This document shows, piece by piece, positions 1 through 4,937 of a DNA stretch of 6,522 nt. The translations under genes were made by a program, and so were the position numbers. The notes under the pieces were generated by a model. It saw only the letters and a program-made list of their open reading frames with translations. It did no database searches and was not told where the DNA came from. Where the stretch lies: the NCBI GenBank assembly GCA_021129875.1, contig JAJOKK010000143.1, positions 1 through 6,522 of the forward strand, in the 5' to 3' direction. The first letter of the stretch is position 1. Each line of letters begins with the position of its first letter. Origin of the DNA: Candidatus Bipolaricaulota bacterium. Lineage in GTDB: Bacteria > Bipolaricaulota > Bipolaricaulia > UBA7950 > UBA9294.

Positions 1-11
1 GAACAAGACAT
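1..11 (-). CDS. Possible start of a gene running off the left edge
   Basis: On the minus strand an ATG at 11-9 is preceded by GAGGTG (24-19) with a 7-nt spacer. This is a good Shine-Dalgarno arrangement, nearly the same as the one in front of rpsP in this window. Only three codons (Met-Ser-Cys) are visible, so no product can be named and the reading frame cannot be tested. The gene would lie downstream of coaX, separated from it by about 310 nt that hold dispersed repeats, so it probably has its own promoter. It could equally be a chance match. Confidence 0.25.
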
Positions 12-88
12 CAATTCTCACCTCGTGCGCATGTGAATTAGAAACCGTTACCCACTTAAAACGACGAAGAGCCAAATTCTTCCCGGGA

Positions 89-124
89 TACTACACCCCC
101 CGAGCGGTAAAATGCTTGAAACTA
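89..124 (-). repeat. Dispersed intergenic repeat A, copy 1 (inverted)
   Basis: The reverse complement of 89-124 matches 4757-4792 at 35 of 36 positions (one C/T difference). It includes the 13-nt core GGGGGGTGTAGTA (89-101 as its complement). Two similarly placed partners occur at 4807-4819 and 6505-6517. All copies are outside genes. The family is not one I recognise. Confidence 0.8.
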
Positions 125-130
125 CGGGTT

Positions 131-153
131 GGCCTCCGGCCTTGCTTCGCAAC
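131..153. repeat. Dispersed intergenic repeat B, copy 1
   Basis: GGCCTCCGGCCTTGCTT at 131-147 matches 6424-6440 at 16 of 17 positions, and both are followed within two bases by GCAAC. Each copy contains a GGCC-3 nt-GGCC mini-hairpin. In this copy an outer GGTTG (127-131) can pair with CAACC (150-154). Both copies lie close to a repeat A copy, at opposite ends of the cluster. Confidence 0.6.
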
Positions 154-324
154 CGAGTTTAACGACGAGCAGCAGAAAAGGCTTACACAGCCTCCATGCT
201 GTGGCTGAAATATGGGATGGGTTTACTGGATACGTATGATCGGCTATCTTGTAAAAGAGCCAAACTTAGGACGAAATGATCACTTGCGTTGTAGCGACCA
301 CCACGTCGGAGACCTACTTGGCGC

Positions 325-1119
325 TCATCCTGCTCTATCTCCCTGCTCGCTCTGTCGGCAACCTTCTTTTGACCAGGAGATCATGATCCCCCGTAGAGTG
401 AGGAATGGATCGTATTCCTCAATCGCTTCAATGTTCCGGAAGAACAGCTCGCCCTTTCCCCCGGTGGCTACCACCTTGAGGTCCGAGCGATACTCCCGCT
501 TGAACCGTTCGATCAACCCGCTGACAAGGTCGATGAACCCGAGGAGAACACCGGCTTGGATGTTCGTCTTCGTGTTCTTGGCGATTACGCTCTCCGGCAA
601 CGTAAGATCGACCTCTGGAAGGAGCGCGGCGTGCTGGATGAGGGCGGCGGCGGCAAGGCTCATCTCCGGCGCGATCGCCCCGCCGACAAAGACGCCCTCC
701 TCCGACACCAGATCGAAGGTAACAGCGGTGCCAAAGTCGATGATCAGAAGCGGACCGCCGTAGATCTCAAACCCGGCGGTCGTATTGGCTATCCTGTCGG
801 GACCGACCGTTGTCGGATCATCCACGTCTATCGCCATACAGGCGGAGTCCGCAGTGAGAAATTTAGGCGTATTCTGCAGGTATTTCTCCGCCGCTGCAAT
901 GAACTTGCCGTTCATCTGCGGCACAACCGACGAGACAAGAACCCCTTCTACTTGCCGCGGATCAACATTGACTCCGACAAGGAGACTGCGGATGAACAGG
1001 CCGAGCTCATCCGCGGTACGGTCTATCCGGGTGGTCAGCCGCCACTGTTCAACAAGGTCGTCGCCGGCGAAAAGGCCGAGTACGATGTTCGTATTGCCGA
1101 TGTCGCATACTAAGATCAT
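325..1119 (-). CDS. coaX: Type III pantothenate kinase
   Basis: CoaX phosphorylates pantothenate to 4'-phosphopantothenate, the first committed step of coenzyme A synthesis, in the cytoplasm. The 264-residue protein is the normal family length and shows the ASKHA-type kinase motifs in order: DIGNTNIVLGLF at residues 6-17 (phosphate-binding loop, Asp6), GPDRIAN at 106-112, IDFGTAVTFD at 127-136 (Asp128) and GGAIAPE at 146-152. In known type III enzymes these aspartates line the active site, the enzyme needs a monovalent cation, and it is not inhibited by CoA. The ATG at 1119 is preceded by AGGAGG with a 6-nt spacer. It is separated from lepB by 192 nt with no convincing gene or strong terminator, so it may be either the tail of the operon or transcribed separately. 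The last dozen residues are polar and look like an unstructured tail. Confidence 0.96.
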   Translation of the reverse strand: MILVCDIGNTNIVLGLFAGDDLVEQWRLTTRIDRTADELGLFIRSLLVGVNVDPRQVEGVLVSSVVPQMNGKFIAAAEKYLQNTPKFLTADSACMAIDVDDPTTVGPDRIANTTAGFEIYGGPLLIIDFGTAVTFDLVSEEGVFVGGAIAPEMSLAAAALIQHAALLPEVDLTLPESVIAKNTKTNIQAGVLLGFIDLVSGLIERFKREYRSDLKVVATGGKGELFFRNIEAIEEYDPFLTLRGIMISWSKEGCRQSEQGDRAG

Positions 1120-1311
1120 CCAGTGCCTCCTAATATTCTGAGTTTTAGGAACAGAGACAGCACCCTACCGCCTTGCGAACCTGCGGCGAAGACGACAATA
1201 AAGGAGGACGAACATCTCCACAAAGATGCTGCTCGGCAGAACCGTATATCCGGACCAGGAAGGCGAAACACCGAAAGAACGCCTGTCTCTTCAGGGAACG
1301 GGGCAAGATGG

Positions 1312-2193
1312 TTACGAGCCGAAGTACCTGTTCATCGGGCCGAAACGGGCGAACGGCCAAACCCGGAAGAATGGTGCCCCGATGAAGTCGCGCTCATCGA
1401 CGAATCCCCAGAAACGGGAGTCCGAAGAGTTGTTGGTGTTGTCGCCAAGGACGAACATCTTTCCCTCGGGGACGAGAGTCGGCTCGATCCCGTAGCGCAT
1501 CCGCGGGTGGTCGATGGTATAGAGCCGGTCGAACCGTTCCCCTTCCAGCCGTACCCCGTCGGTGTAGACTGCCCCGCCCTTAATCTGGACGGTCTGCCCT
1601 CCGACGGCGATCAGCCGCTTGACAAAGCGCTCCCTATTCTCACGTAGGTCGATACCAAAGTCAGACAGACTATTCATCCCCTCTTGTTTGTCTCCCATAG
1701 AAAACAATGGAAAGTGGGTAAAGCCAAGGTTGATCTCGGTCCCAATGGGAAGAGCGGCGATAATCGCGTCGGCGTCAGCGGCGGTACGGATCGGCTCGCG
1801 GTTGATGTGGATCAGCCTCGCCCTAGGCTCGCGGCGAACCTCGTCGATCCCGACCCGCTCGGCAATGGAGCCGCTCGTCACGCTCTCCACCATGACCGCA
1901 TCAGTGTGCCAGAAGACGATTATATCCCCGGGAACAGGGTCGCGGAAGCGGAAGGAGATCCGATCGACGAAAAAGGAGTCATGGGGGACGATTGCCGGAA
2001 TCATCGATCCGGTCGGCACATGCATCCGTACAGTAACAAAGCTCATCACCAGGAAGGCGAGAAGGCCGGCAACGGCTAAGGTCTCGATCCACTCAAGGAT
2101 CACAGAGGCAACACGACCGGGATTCCACTTGCAACAGCGGACAAGCCGCAGAATTAATGCCGGTCTCTTCTCCTTCTTTCTTTTTCGAATCAA
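1312..2193 (-). CDS. lepB: Signal peptidase I with a PDZ-like insertion
   Basis: LepB is the membrane peptidase (family S26) that removes signal peptides from exported proteins. The 293-residue protein has a basic N-terminus, one membrane segment at about 37-55, then HVPTGSMIPAI with the nucleophile Ser63, RDPVPGDIIVF (84-94), RFVKRLIAVGGQ with the general-base Lys192, and GDNTNNSSDSR (250-260). All the catalytic boxes are intact. Between GDIIVF and the Lys box there are about 90 extra residues. Residues 99-158 look like a PDZ core: SGSIAERVGI, then RLIHINREPIRTAADADAI, then LPIGTEINLGF. The start is TTG at 2193, with GGAGGA 7 nt upstream. The first in-frame ATG, in the membrane segment, would destroy that segment, so TTG is preferred. 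It follows rplS after about 118 nt of non-coding sequence or small ORF, as in Thermotoga-like clusters. Catalytic assignment is sure; the PDZ call is an inference. Confidence 0.95.
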   Translation of the reverse strand: MIRKRKKEKRPALILRLVRCCKWNPGRVASVILEWIETLAVAGLLAFLVMSFVTVRMHVPTGSMIPAIVPHDSFFVDRISFRFRDPVPGDIIVFWHTDAVMVESVTSGSIAERVGIDEVRREPRARLIHINREPIRTAADADAIIAALPIGTEINLGFTHFPLFSMGDKQEGMNSLSDFGIDLRENRERFVKRLIAVGGQTVQIKGGAVYTDGVRLEGERFDRLYTIDHPRMRYGIEPTLVPEGKMFVLGDNTNNSSDSRFWGFVDERDFIGAPFFRVWPFARFGPMNRYFGS

Positions 2194-2256
2194 CGCCCCT
2201 TCCTCCTATGAAACACACAAGATCTTTCCGCGGAGTGAGCTAGGCACAGACTGTGT

Positions 2257-2370
2257 TCACCAGATACCAGGTCCCTGTCTAAGTGCGCTCCTCGGTAAAA
2301 CACTTATGCCGGCAAGCTGCTTTCCCAAAAGCTTAAGAGGGCTGAACAGCAAATCGGCTGCGATCTTCAT
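2257..2370 (-). CDS. Possible 37-residue small protein coupled to rplS
   Basis: The rplS stop and an ATG overlap as TGATG (2372-2368), a classic translational-coupling arrangement. The frame stays open for 37 codons and ends in TGA at 2259-2257. The predicted peptide begins MKIAADLLFSPLKLLGKQLAG, which would form an amphipathic, cationic helix, and ends in a Pro/Arg-rich tail finishing in Trp. There is no signal peptide or known motif, and I do not recognise a family. It fills most of the 176-nt rplS-lepB gap. There is no Shine-Dalgarno in front of it, so expression would depend on ribosomes finishing rplS. A 37-codon frame could be chance, since codon use cannot be judged at this length. Confidence 0.35.
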   Translation of the reverse strand: MKIAADLLFSPLKLLGKQLAGISVLPRSALRQGPGIW

Positions 2371-2690
2371 CAGCGGATGCGGCGCAGACGGCGCAGATAG
2401 TAAGGCTTTGCTTGGCGAATGTGGTATTTCTTCACCAGCTCGATCTTCTCGATCTTCGGTGAGTGGACGGGGTAGGTCTTTTCCACGCCGATCCCCGAGG
2501 ATATCTTGCGCACGGTCACCATCTCGCGTGTCCCTGGTCCGCTCCGTTTGAGCACGATCCCCTCGAAGACCTGGATCCGCTCCTTGGCCCCTTCGGAAAT
2601 ACGCTCGTGGATCCTAACGATGTCGCCGGAGGAGAACTCCCCCCGCTCTTGTAGATGCTCTTTCTCCACAGCCCTTAAGATGTTGTCCAT
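2370..2690 (-). CDS. rplS: 50S ribosomal protein L19
   Basis: L19 sits at the 30S-50S interface of the ribosome. The 106-residue protein is slightly short for the family (about 115) but complete. It shows GDIVRIHERISEGAKERIQVFEGIVL (22-47), the conserved TVRKISSGIGVEKTYPVHSP stretch (59-78), KIEKIEL (79-85) and the basic C-terminal tail AKPYYLRRLRRIR. The start is the ATG at 2690. Upstream in-frame codons overlap the preceding gene and do not look like L19. The Shine-Dalgarno AGGAGG overlaps the stop codon of the SPOUT gene (TAGGAGGAATGGAATG), so the two are probably translated together. A possible small ORF begins on its stop codon. Confidence 0.97.
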   Translation of the reverse strand: MDNILRAVEKEHLQERGEFSSGDIVRIHERISEGAKERIQVFEGIVLKRSGPGTREMVTVRKISSGIGVEKTYPVHSPKIEKIELVKKYHIRQAKPYYLRRLRRIR

Positions 2691-2700
2691 TCCATTCCTC

Positions 2701-3267
2701 CTACTCGCTCTCTCCTGCCACCCGATCGAGGATGATCGCCGCGGCCGCGCGGACCGACAGGTGGTTAAAATCGCTCTCTGGCATGACCGGTGGGAGGATC
2801 CGATCACAGGTATCGATCAGTTCTGTAACCATCCCCCATCCCGTGCCGAACAGGATGTATACCGGTCTCTCTTCATCCCGGATCTTTCGCTTCAGATCGG
2901 CATAAGCAATATGCCTCTCCCCTTCCTGTCTCGCCGATGTAGCAACGAGGAGAGGGGAGGCGCCTTCCGCCTCGCCGATCCAGACGAGCGTCTCTTCGAG
3001 ATCTGCGGCGACAGCCACGATCTCCAGCGCTTCGCCGCGGTTGCTCTTCTCCATCGCACGCTCCCCCTCGGTCCAGAACCCGCAGATCCGCTGACCGATC
3101 TGCCGCTGCGACGGCAGCGGCGTGATCACGAAGTAGCGGGCCACCCCGTAGGTACGCGCTGTACGTGCGATATCGTGCACATCGAGCGATGTCGTCGCCG
3201 TCGCTACAATCTCGCCGCAACGGTTCAACATCGGGAAGTGCAACAAGCCAACGTACAGATTACCCAT
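2701..3267 (-). CDS. SPOUT-fold RNA methyltransferase next to trmD
   Basis: This 188-residue protein belongs to the family annotated as 'RNA methyltransferase domain' (Pfam Methyltrn_RNA_4 type; the Thermotoga maritima TM1570 protein is the example I recall), which is encoded between trmD and rplS in several lineages. Visible features are a strand-helix start (NLYVGLLHFPMLNR), TSLDVHDIARTARTYGV (26-42), and the two pieces of a trefoil-knot S-adenosylmethionine site: ILFGTGWGM (138-146) and FNHLSVRAAAAIILDRV (167-183). The target base is not known to me. Its ATG at 3267 lies inside the end of trmD, so the two genes overlap by 8 nt (ATGGGTAA). The only ribosome site is a weak AGGGA, which suggests coupling to trmD translation. 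It may act on the same or another tRNA, but that is only inferred from position. Confidence 0.88.
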   Translation of the reverse strand: MGNLYVGLLHFPMLNRCGEIVATATTSLDVHDIARTARTYGVARYFVITPLPSQRQIGQRICGFWTEGERAMEKSNRGEALEIVAVAADLEETLVWIGEAEGASPLLVATSARQEGERHIAYADLKRKIRDEERPVYILFGTGWGMVTELIDTCDRILPPVMPESDFNHLSVRAAAAIILDRVAGESE

Positions 3268-4039
3268 CGCTCAAATCCCTGTCAAGATGGAGTCCGAGAA
3301 GGTCGGGCCTGTTTTGCACTGTCTTCTCCCACGCTCGTCTCTCGCGAAGCGCCTCGATCTTTGCGTGGTCGCCCGATAGGAGCGCCTCAGGTACGGTGAG
3401 ACCGCGAAAGCTTGGCGGGCGGGTGTACTGCGGCGGCCCCAGACGTTTCTTGTTGAAGAAGGAATCACTCTCCACCGACTCAAACCGGCCGACGACTCCA
3501 GGGACCATCCGAGCGGTCGCCTCAACGATAACCGATGCGGCAAGCTCTCCTCCAGTCAATACGTAGTCGCCGATCGAGATCTCCTCATCGACGAATGAGA
3601 CCAACCGCTCATCGACCCCTTCGTAGCGCGCACACAAGAGGAGGAGCCGGTCGAATCCGGCCAGACGAAGCGCATCGCCCTGCGTGAACAGTCGCCCCTG
3701 CGAAGAGAGGAGGATCGTACACTGTTTCGGGTCAGGCCTTGTTTTTTGCGTTGCACCATTGTCCATTATTTCAGGACTCTCGCGGTCACAATGCAAGAAA
3801 CAAGATCTGACCCCAGCTATCGCCTCGATCCCGCGTACGAATGGCGCCACCTTCATCACCATCCCCGCCCCCCCGCCGTACGGGCGATCGTCGACCGTAC
3901 GGTGCGGATCGTCGGTAAAGTCGCGCAGGTTGTGAAGATGGACCTCGATCAGTCCCTTCTCCACAGCCTGACCAATGATTCCCAATGAGAGAAACCCGGG
4001 GAACGCCTCCGGAAAGATCGACAAGATATCGAAACGCAT
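3260..4039 (-). CDS. trmD: tRNA (guanine37-N1)-methyltransferase, with 29-residue insertion
   Basis: TrmD uses S-adenosylmethionine to methylate G37 next to the anticodon of tRNAs reading codons such as CUN, CCN and CGG, preventing frameshifting. The 259-residue protein begins FDILSIFPEAF and has FTDDPHRTVDDRPYGGGAGMVM (41-62), ILLSSQGR (109-116), LLCARYEGVDERL (134-146) and the knot segment EEISIGDYVLTGGELAA (152-168). It continues with MVPGVVG and the C-terminal domain motifs YTRPPSFRGL (205-214) and LLSGDHAKIEALR (220-232). Residues 76-104 are not TrmD sequence; they are encoded by an inverted-repeat element (see 3728-3814). Removing them leaves 230 residues and a normal join. The ATG at 4039 is 7 nt after the khpA stop, with no clear Shine-Dalgarno, so translation is probably coupled. 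A longer reading frame upstream overlaps khpA and is rejected. rimM, its usual partner, is missing here. Confidence 0.97.
   Translation of the reverse strand: MRFDILSIFPEAFPGFLSLGIIGQAVEKGLIEVHLHNLRDFTDDPHRTVDDRPYGGGAGMVMKVAPFVRGIEAIAGVRSCFLHCDRESPEIMDNGATQKTRPDPKQCTILLSSQGRLFTQGDALRLAGFDRLLLLCARYEGVDERLVSFVDEEISIGDYVLTGGELAASVIVEATARMVPGVVGRFESVESDSFFNKKRLGPPQYTRPPSFRGLTVPEALLSGDHAKIEALRERRAWEKTVQNRPDLLGLHLDRDLSDG
3728..3814. repeat. Inverted-repeat (MITE/REP-like) element inside trmD
   Basis: The arms 3729-3753 and 3789-3813 are inverted repeats matching at 21 of 25 positions. The outer part GGGTCAG pairs perfectly with CTGACCC, and the pattern continues as NNCTTGTTT and NTTGCNTTG. The loop is 35 nt. 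The unit 3728-3814 covers exactly codons 76-104 of trmD (87 nt, a multiple of three) with no stop. It falls in the loop between the helix after YGGGAGMVMKVAPFVRGIEAIA and the strand before ILLSSQGR, where other TrmD proteins have only a short linker. I recall ends of the form GGGGTCAGRTCTTG in small palindromic elements linked to REP-associated or IS200-like transposases, but cannot confirm the family. No target duplication is evident. The mRNA would form a long hairpin here. Confidence 0.8.
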
Positions 4040-4046
4040 CGTCTGA

Positions 4047-4280
4047 TCAGTCGCGTATCTCGACAACGATCTCCCGATCGATGCGGGCAGCGACCCCGTC
4101 GAGAAGGGTCCTAAGCGCCCCGATCGTTCGTCCGGCCCGGCCCAACACCCTCCCACGATCCCCTTTCCCCACATGAAGGAAGAAGATGTCGACCTTCTCC
4201 GTCTCGATGCGGTCGATACGCACCGCATCCGGATCGGCGACGATCGCGCGGACAAGGAACAGGCAAAGGCGGTAGAGCAC
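4047..4280 (-). CDS. khpA: KH-domain RNA-binding protein
   Basis: This 77-residue protein matches the small KH proteins encoded between rpsP and rimM/trmD (KhpA, formerly YlqC). These bind RNA, often with KhpB, and affect cell division and small-RNA function in Gram-positive bacteria. The N-terminal segment LYRLCLFLVRAIVADPDAVRI is typical. The KH core follows, with the GXXG loop as GRAG at residues 47-50 in GRVLGRAGRTIGALRTLL. It ends in a beta strand, EIVVEIRD. The start is GTG at 4280. Its Shine-Dalgarno, AAGGAG, overlaps the TAA stop of rpsP (TAAGGAGAAAGAGTG), a 9-nt gap. The trmD ATG follows 7 nt after its stop. The gene symbol is assigned by family and position. Confidence 0.93.
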   Translation of the reverse strand: MLYRLCLFLVRAIVADPDAVRIDRIETEKVDIFFLHVGKGDRGRVLGRAGRTIGALRTLLDGVAARIDREIVVEIRD

Positions 4281-4289
4281 TCTTTCTCC

Positions 4290-4565
4290 TTAGTCCTTCC
4301 GGTACCTCTCTTCGTTCCAGGTGGCCATCACGCCGGCACGAGAGAGGATGTTACGAGCGGCCTTTGTCGCCTTCGCCCCATCGAGCAGCCACTTAAGTGC
4401 CGTCTCGTTATCGATCGTGTAGGTCGCCGGGTTTGTCTTCGGATCGTAGTGCCCAAGGTCGGCGACCACTTTTGCATCGCGTGGTTTGCGCCCATCGAGG
4501 ACGACCACCCGGTAGGAGGGCTGTCCTTTTCGTCCTACTTTCTTTAACCTGATCTTCGCTGCCAT
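4290..4565 (-). CDS. rpsP: 30S ribosomal protein S16
   Basis: S16 is an assembly protein of the 30S subunit. The 91-residue protein is of usual length and carries the family pattern: AAKIRLKKVGRKGQPSYRVVV (2-22), DGRKPRDAKVVADLGHYDP (24-42), then ALKWLLDGAKATKAARNILSRAGV (56-79), with a charged C-terminal tail. The ATG at 4565 has GAGGTG five bases upstream. It heads the compact rpsP-khpA-trmD-SPOUT-rplS run and is separated from ffh by 372 nt of repeat-rich non-coding DNA, so it probably has its own transcription start or a processed leader in that gap. Confidence 0.97.
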   Translation of the reverse strand: MAAKIRLKKVGRKGQPSYRVVVLDGRKPRDAKVVADLGHYDPKTNPATYTIDNETALKWLLDGAKATKAARNILSRAGVMATWNEERYRKD

Positions 4566-4590
4566 TCTTTCACCTCGTCTTGTATTAGCC

Positions 4591-4618
4591 TTCAGCGATC
4601 AGCTTTCAGCAATCAGCT
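4591..4618. repeat. 14-bp tandem repeat, two units
   Basis: TTCAGCGATCAGCT (4591-4604) is followed directly by TTCAGCAATCAGCT (4605-4618), 13 of 14 identical. It lies just upstream of the rpsP ribosome binding site. Similar AGCTGAAAGC-like strings are often scattered in intergenic DNA of some genomes, and a related stretch occurs near 4915-4934. Confidence 0.75.
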
Positions 4619-4638
4619 AACTGCTAGATAGCGTCAAG

Positions 4639-4691
4639 CCCTAATAGTACCCTATTGAGGGTTCCCTTTGCACTGCGGAGATCGCAGGGAA
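4639..4691. other. Two adjacent hairpins in the ffh-rpsP gap
   Basis: The first is CCCTAATAG (4639-4647) against CTATTGAGGG (4652-4661), a 9-bp stem with one bulged base and a 4-nt loop. The second is CTGCG (4673-4677) against CGCAG (4683-4687), flanked by TTCC (4662-4665) and GGAA (4688-4691). In the direction of transcription neither is followed by a T-run, so they are not clear intrinsic terminators. They could be part of the repeat landscape or an RNA processing region. Confidence 0.4.
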
Positions 4692-4756
4692 ATTAAGCGA
4701 GTGAATGAGCCTGTTGCATAAAACCCATCCACTGCTCGTCTTCAATCCTAGCCTTC

Positions 4757-4797
4757 TAGTTTCAAGTATTTTACCGCTCGGGGGGTGTAGTAGCCGA
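4757..4797 (+). repeat. Dispersed intergenic repeat A, copy 2
   Basis: Positions 4757-4792 match the reverse complement of 89-124 at 35 of 36 positions. Positions 4777-4797 match 6502-6522 at 20 of 21 positions in direct orientation. The copy lies just downstream of ffh, in the same orientation as the copy upstream of ffh. Confidence 0.85.
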
Positions 4798-4819
4798 AGA
4801 GGGGTTTACTGCACCCCCC
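4780..4819. repeat. Hairpin built from two opposed copies of the repeat A core
   Basis: GGGGGGTGTAGTA (4780-4792) and TACTGCACCCCCC (4807-4819) are inverted copies of the same 13-nt core. They form a stem of 12 matched pairs plus one G-T wobble around a 14-nt loop. On the minus strand the stem is followed by GAGCGGTAAAA, not a T-run, so it is not a standard terminator, although a stem this strong could still slow polymerase or protect the rpsP-side transcript. Confidence 0.75.
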
Positions 4820-4858
4820 AGGAGCGCTGAGATCAAACATTAAGGTTCCAATTCCACT

Positions 4859-4885
4859 CTCTGCGTGCTCCGCGTTCTCAGCGGT
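4859..4885. repeat. Degenerate 9-bp repeat, three units
   Basis: CTCTGCGTG, CTCCGCGTT and CTCAGCGGT follow each other without gaps. The pattern resembles the widespread intergenic 'CTCTGCGTTCTCTGCGG'-type repeat that yields spurious translated proteins rich in TAEDAE/RRERRE-like strings. The minus-strand translation here indeed gives TAENAEHAE. Confidence 0.6.
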
Positions 4886-4937
4886 GCGTGAAGCTTGCCC
4901 TATTTTGCTTCGTAGCTGAAAGCTATATAGCTTCCTT

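Larger units (their letters stand above)
12..324. other. Gene-free gap downstream of coaX
   Basis: This roughly 310-nt stretch holds no convincing gene; the open frames crossing it are short or antisense to coaX. It contains an inverted copy of the GGGGGGTGYAGTA repeat (89-124), a GGCC hairpin repeat (131-153), and a small perfect hairpin at 186-203 (CACAGC / GCTGTG, 6-nt loop). Read on the minus strand, that hairpin is followed by a short T-containing stretch (TAAGCCTTTTC). It could be a weak terminator for coaX, but the T-run is poor and I do not annotate it as one. No tRNA or other RNA gene was recognised. Confidence 0.6.
4566..4937. other. Repeat-packed gap between ffh and rpsP
   Basis: This 372-nt stretch has no credible gene. 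A 66-codon minus frame (4748-4948) exists but translates the small repeats described here (it includes TAENAEHAE) and overlaps the end of ffh. From left to right the gap holds a 14-bp tandem repeat, two hairpins, repeat A, an inverted copy of its core, and a degenerate 9-bp repeat. A further AGCTGAAAGCTATATAGCTT stretch near 4915-4934 resembles the 14-bp unit. No SRP RNA signature (GGAAGCAGC-type tetraloop region) was found on either strand. Confidence 0.65.

Noticed and set aside
186..203. Intrinsic terminator for coaX
   Set aside because: Stem is only 6 bp and is followed by TAAGCCTTTTC rather than a T-run; noted in the gap entry only.
1226..1495. Plus-strand small ORF in the lepB-coaX gap
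   Set aside because: Runs into lepB antisense; the GGAGG near 1203 is about 18 nt from the ATG, too far for a ribosome site.
1619..2551. Plus-strand frame of 310 codons across lepB and rplS
   Set aside because: Spans two well-supported minus-strand genes and their gap; Ser/Arg-rich translation typical of an antisense frame.
2506..3399. Plus-strand frame of 297 codons across rplS, SPOUT and trmD ends
   Set aside because: Antisense to three recognised genes; no domain.
4040..4255. N-terminal extension of trmD by 72 codons
   Set aside because: Overlaps khpA in another frame; canonical TrmD begins MRFDILSIFPE at 4039.
4620..4937. Possible SRP RNA gene next to ffh
   Set aside because: Hairpins are present but none has the conserved domain IV loop and asymmetric bulge sequences on either strand.
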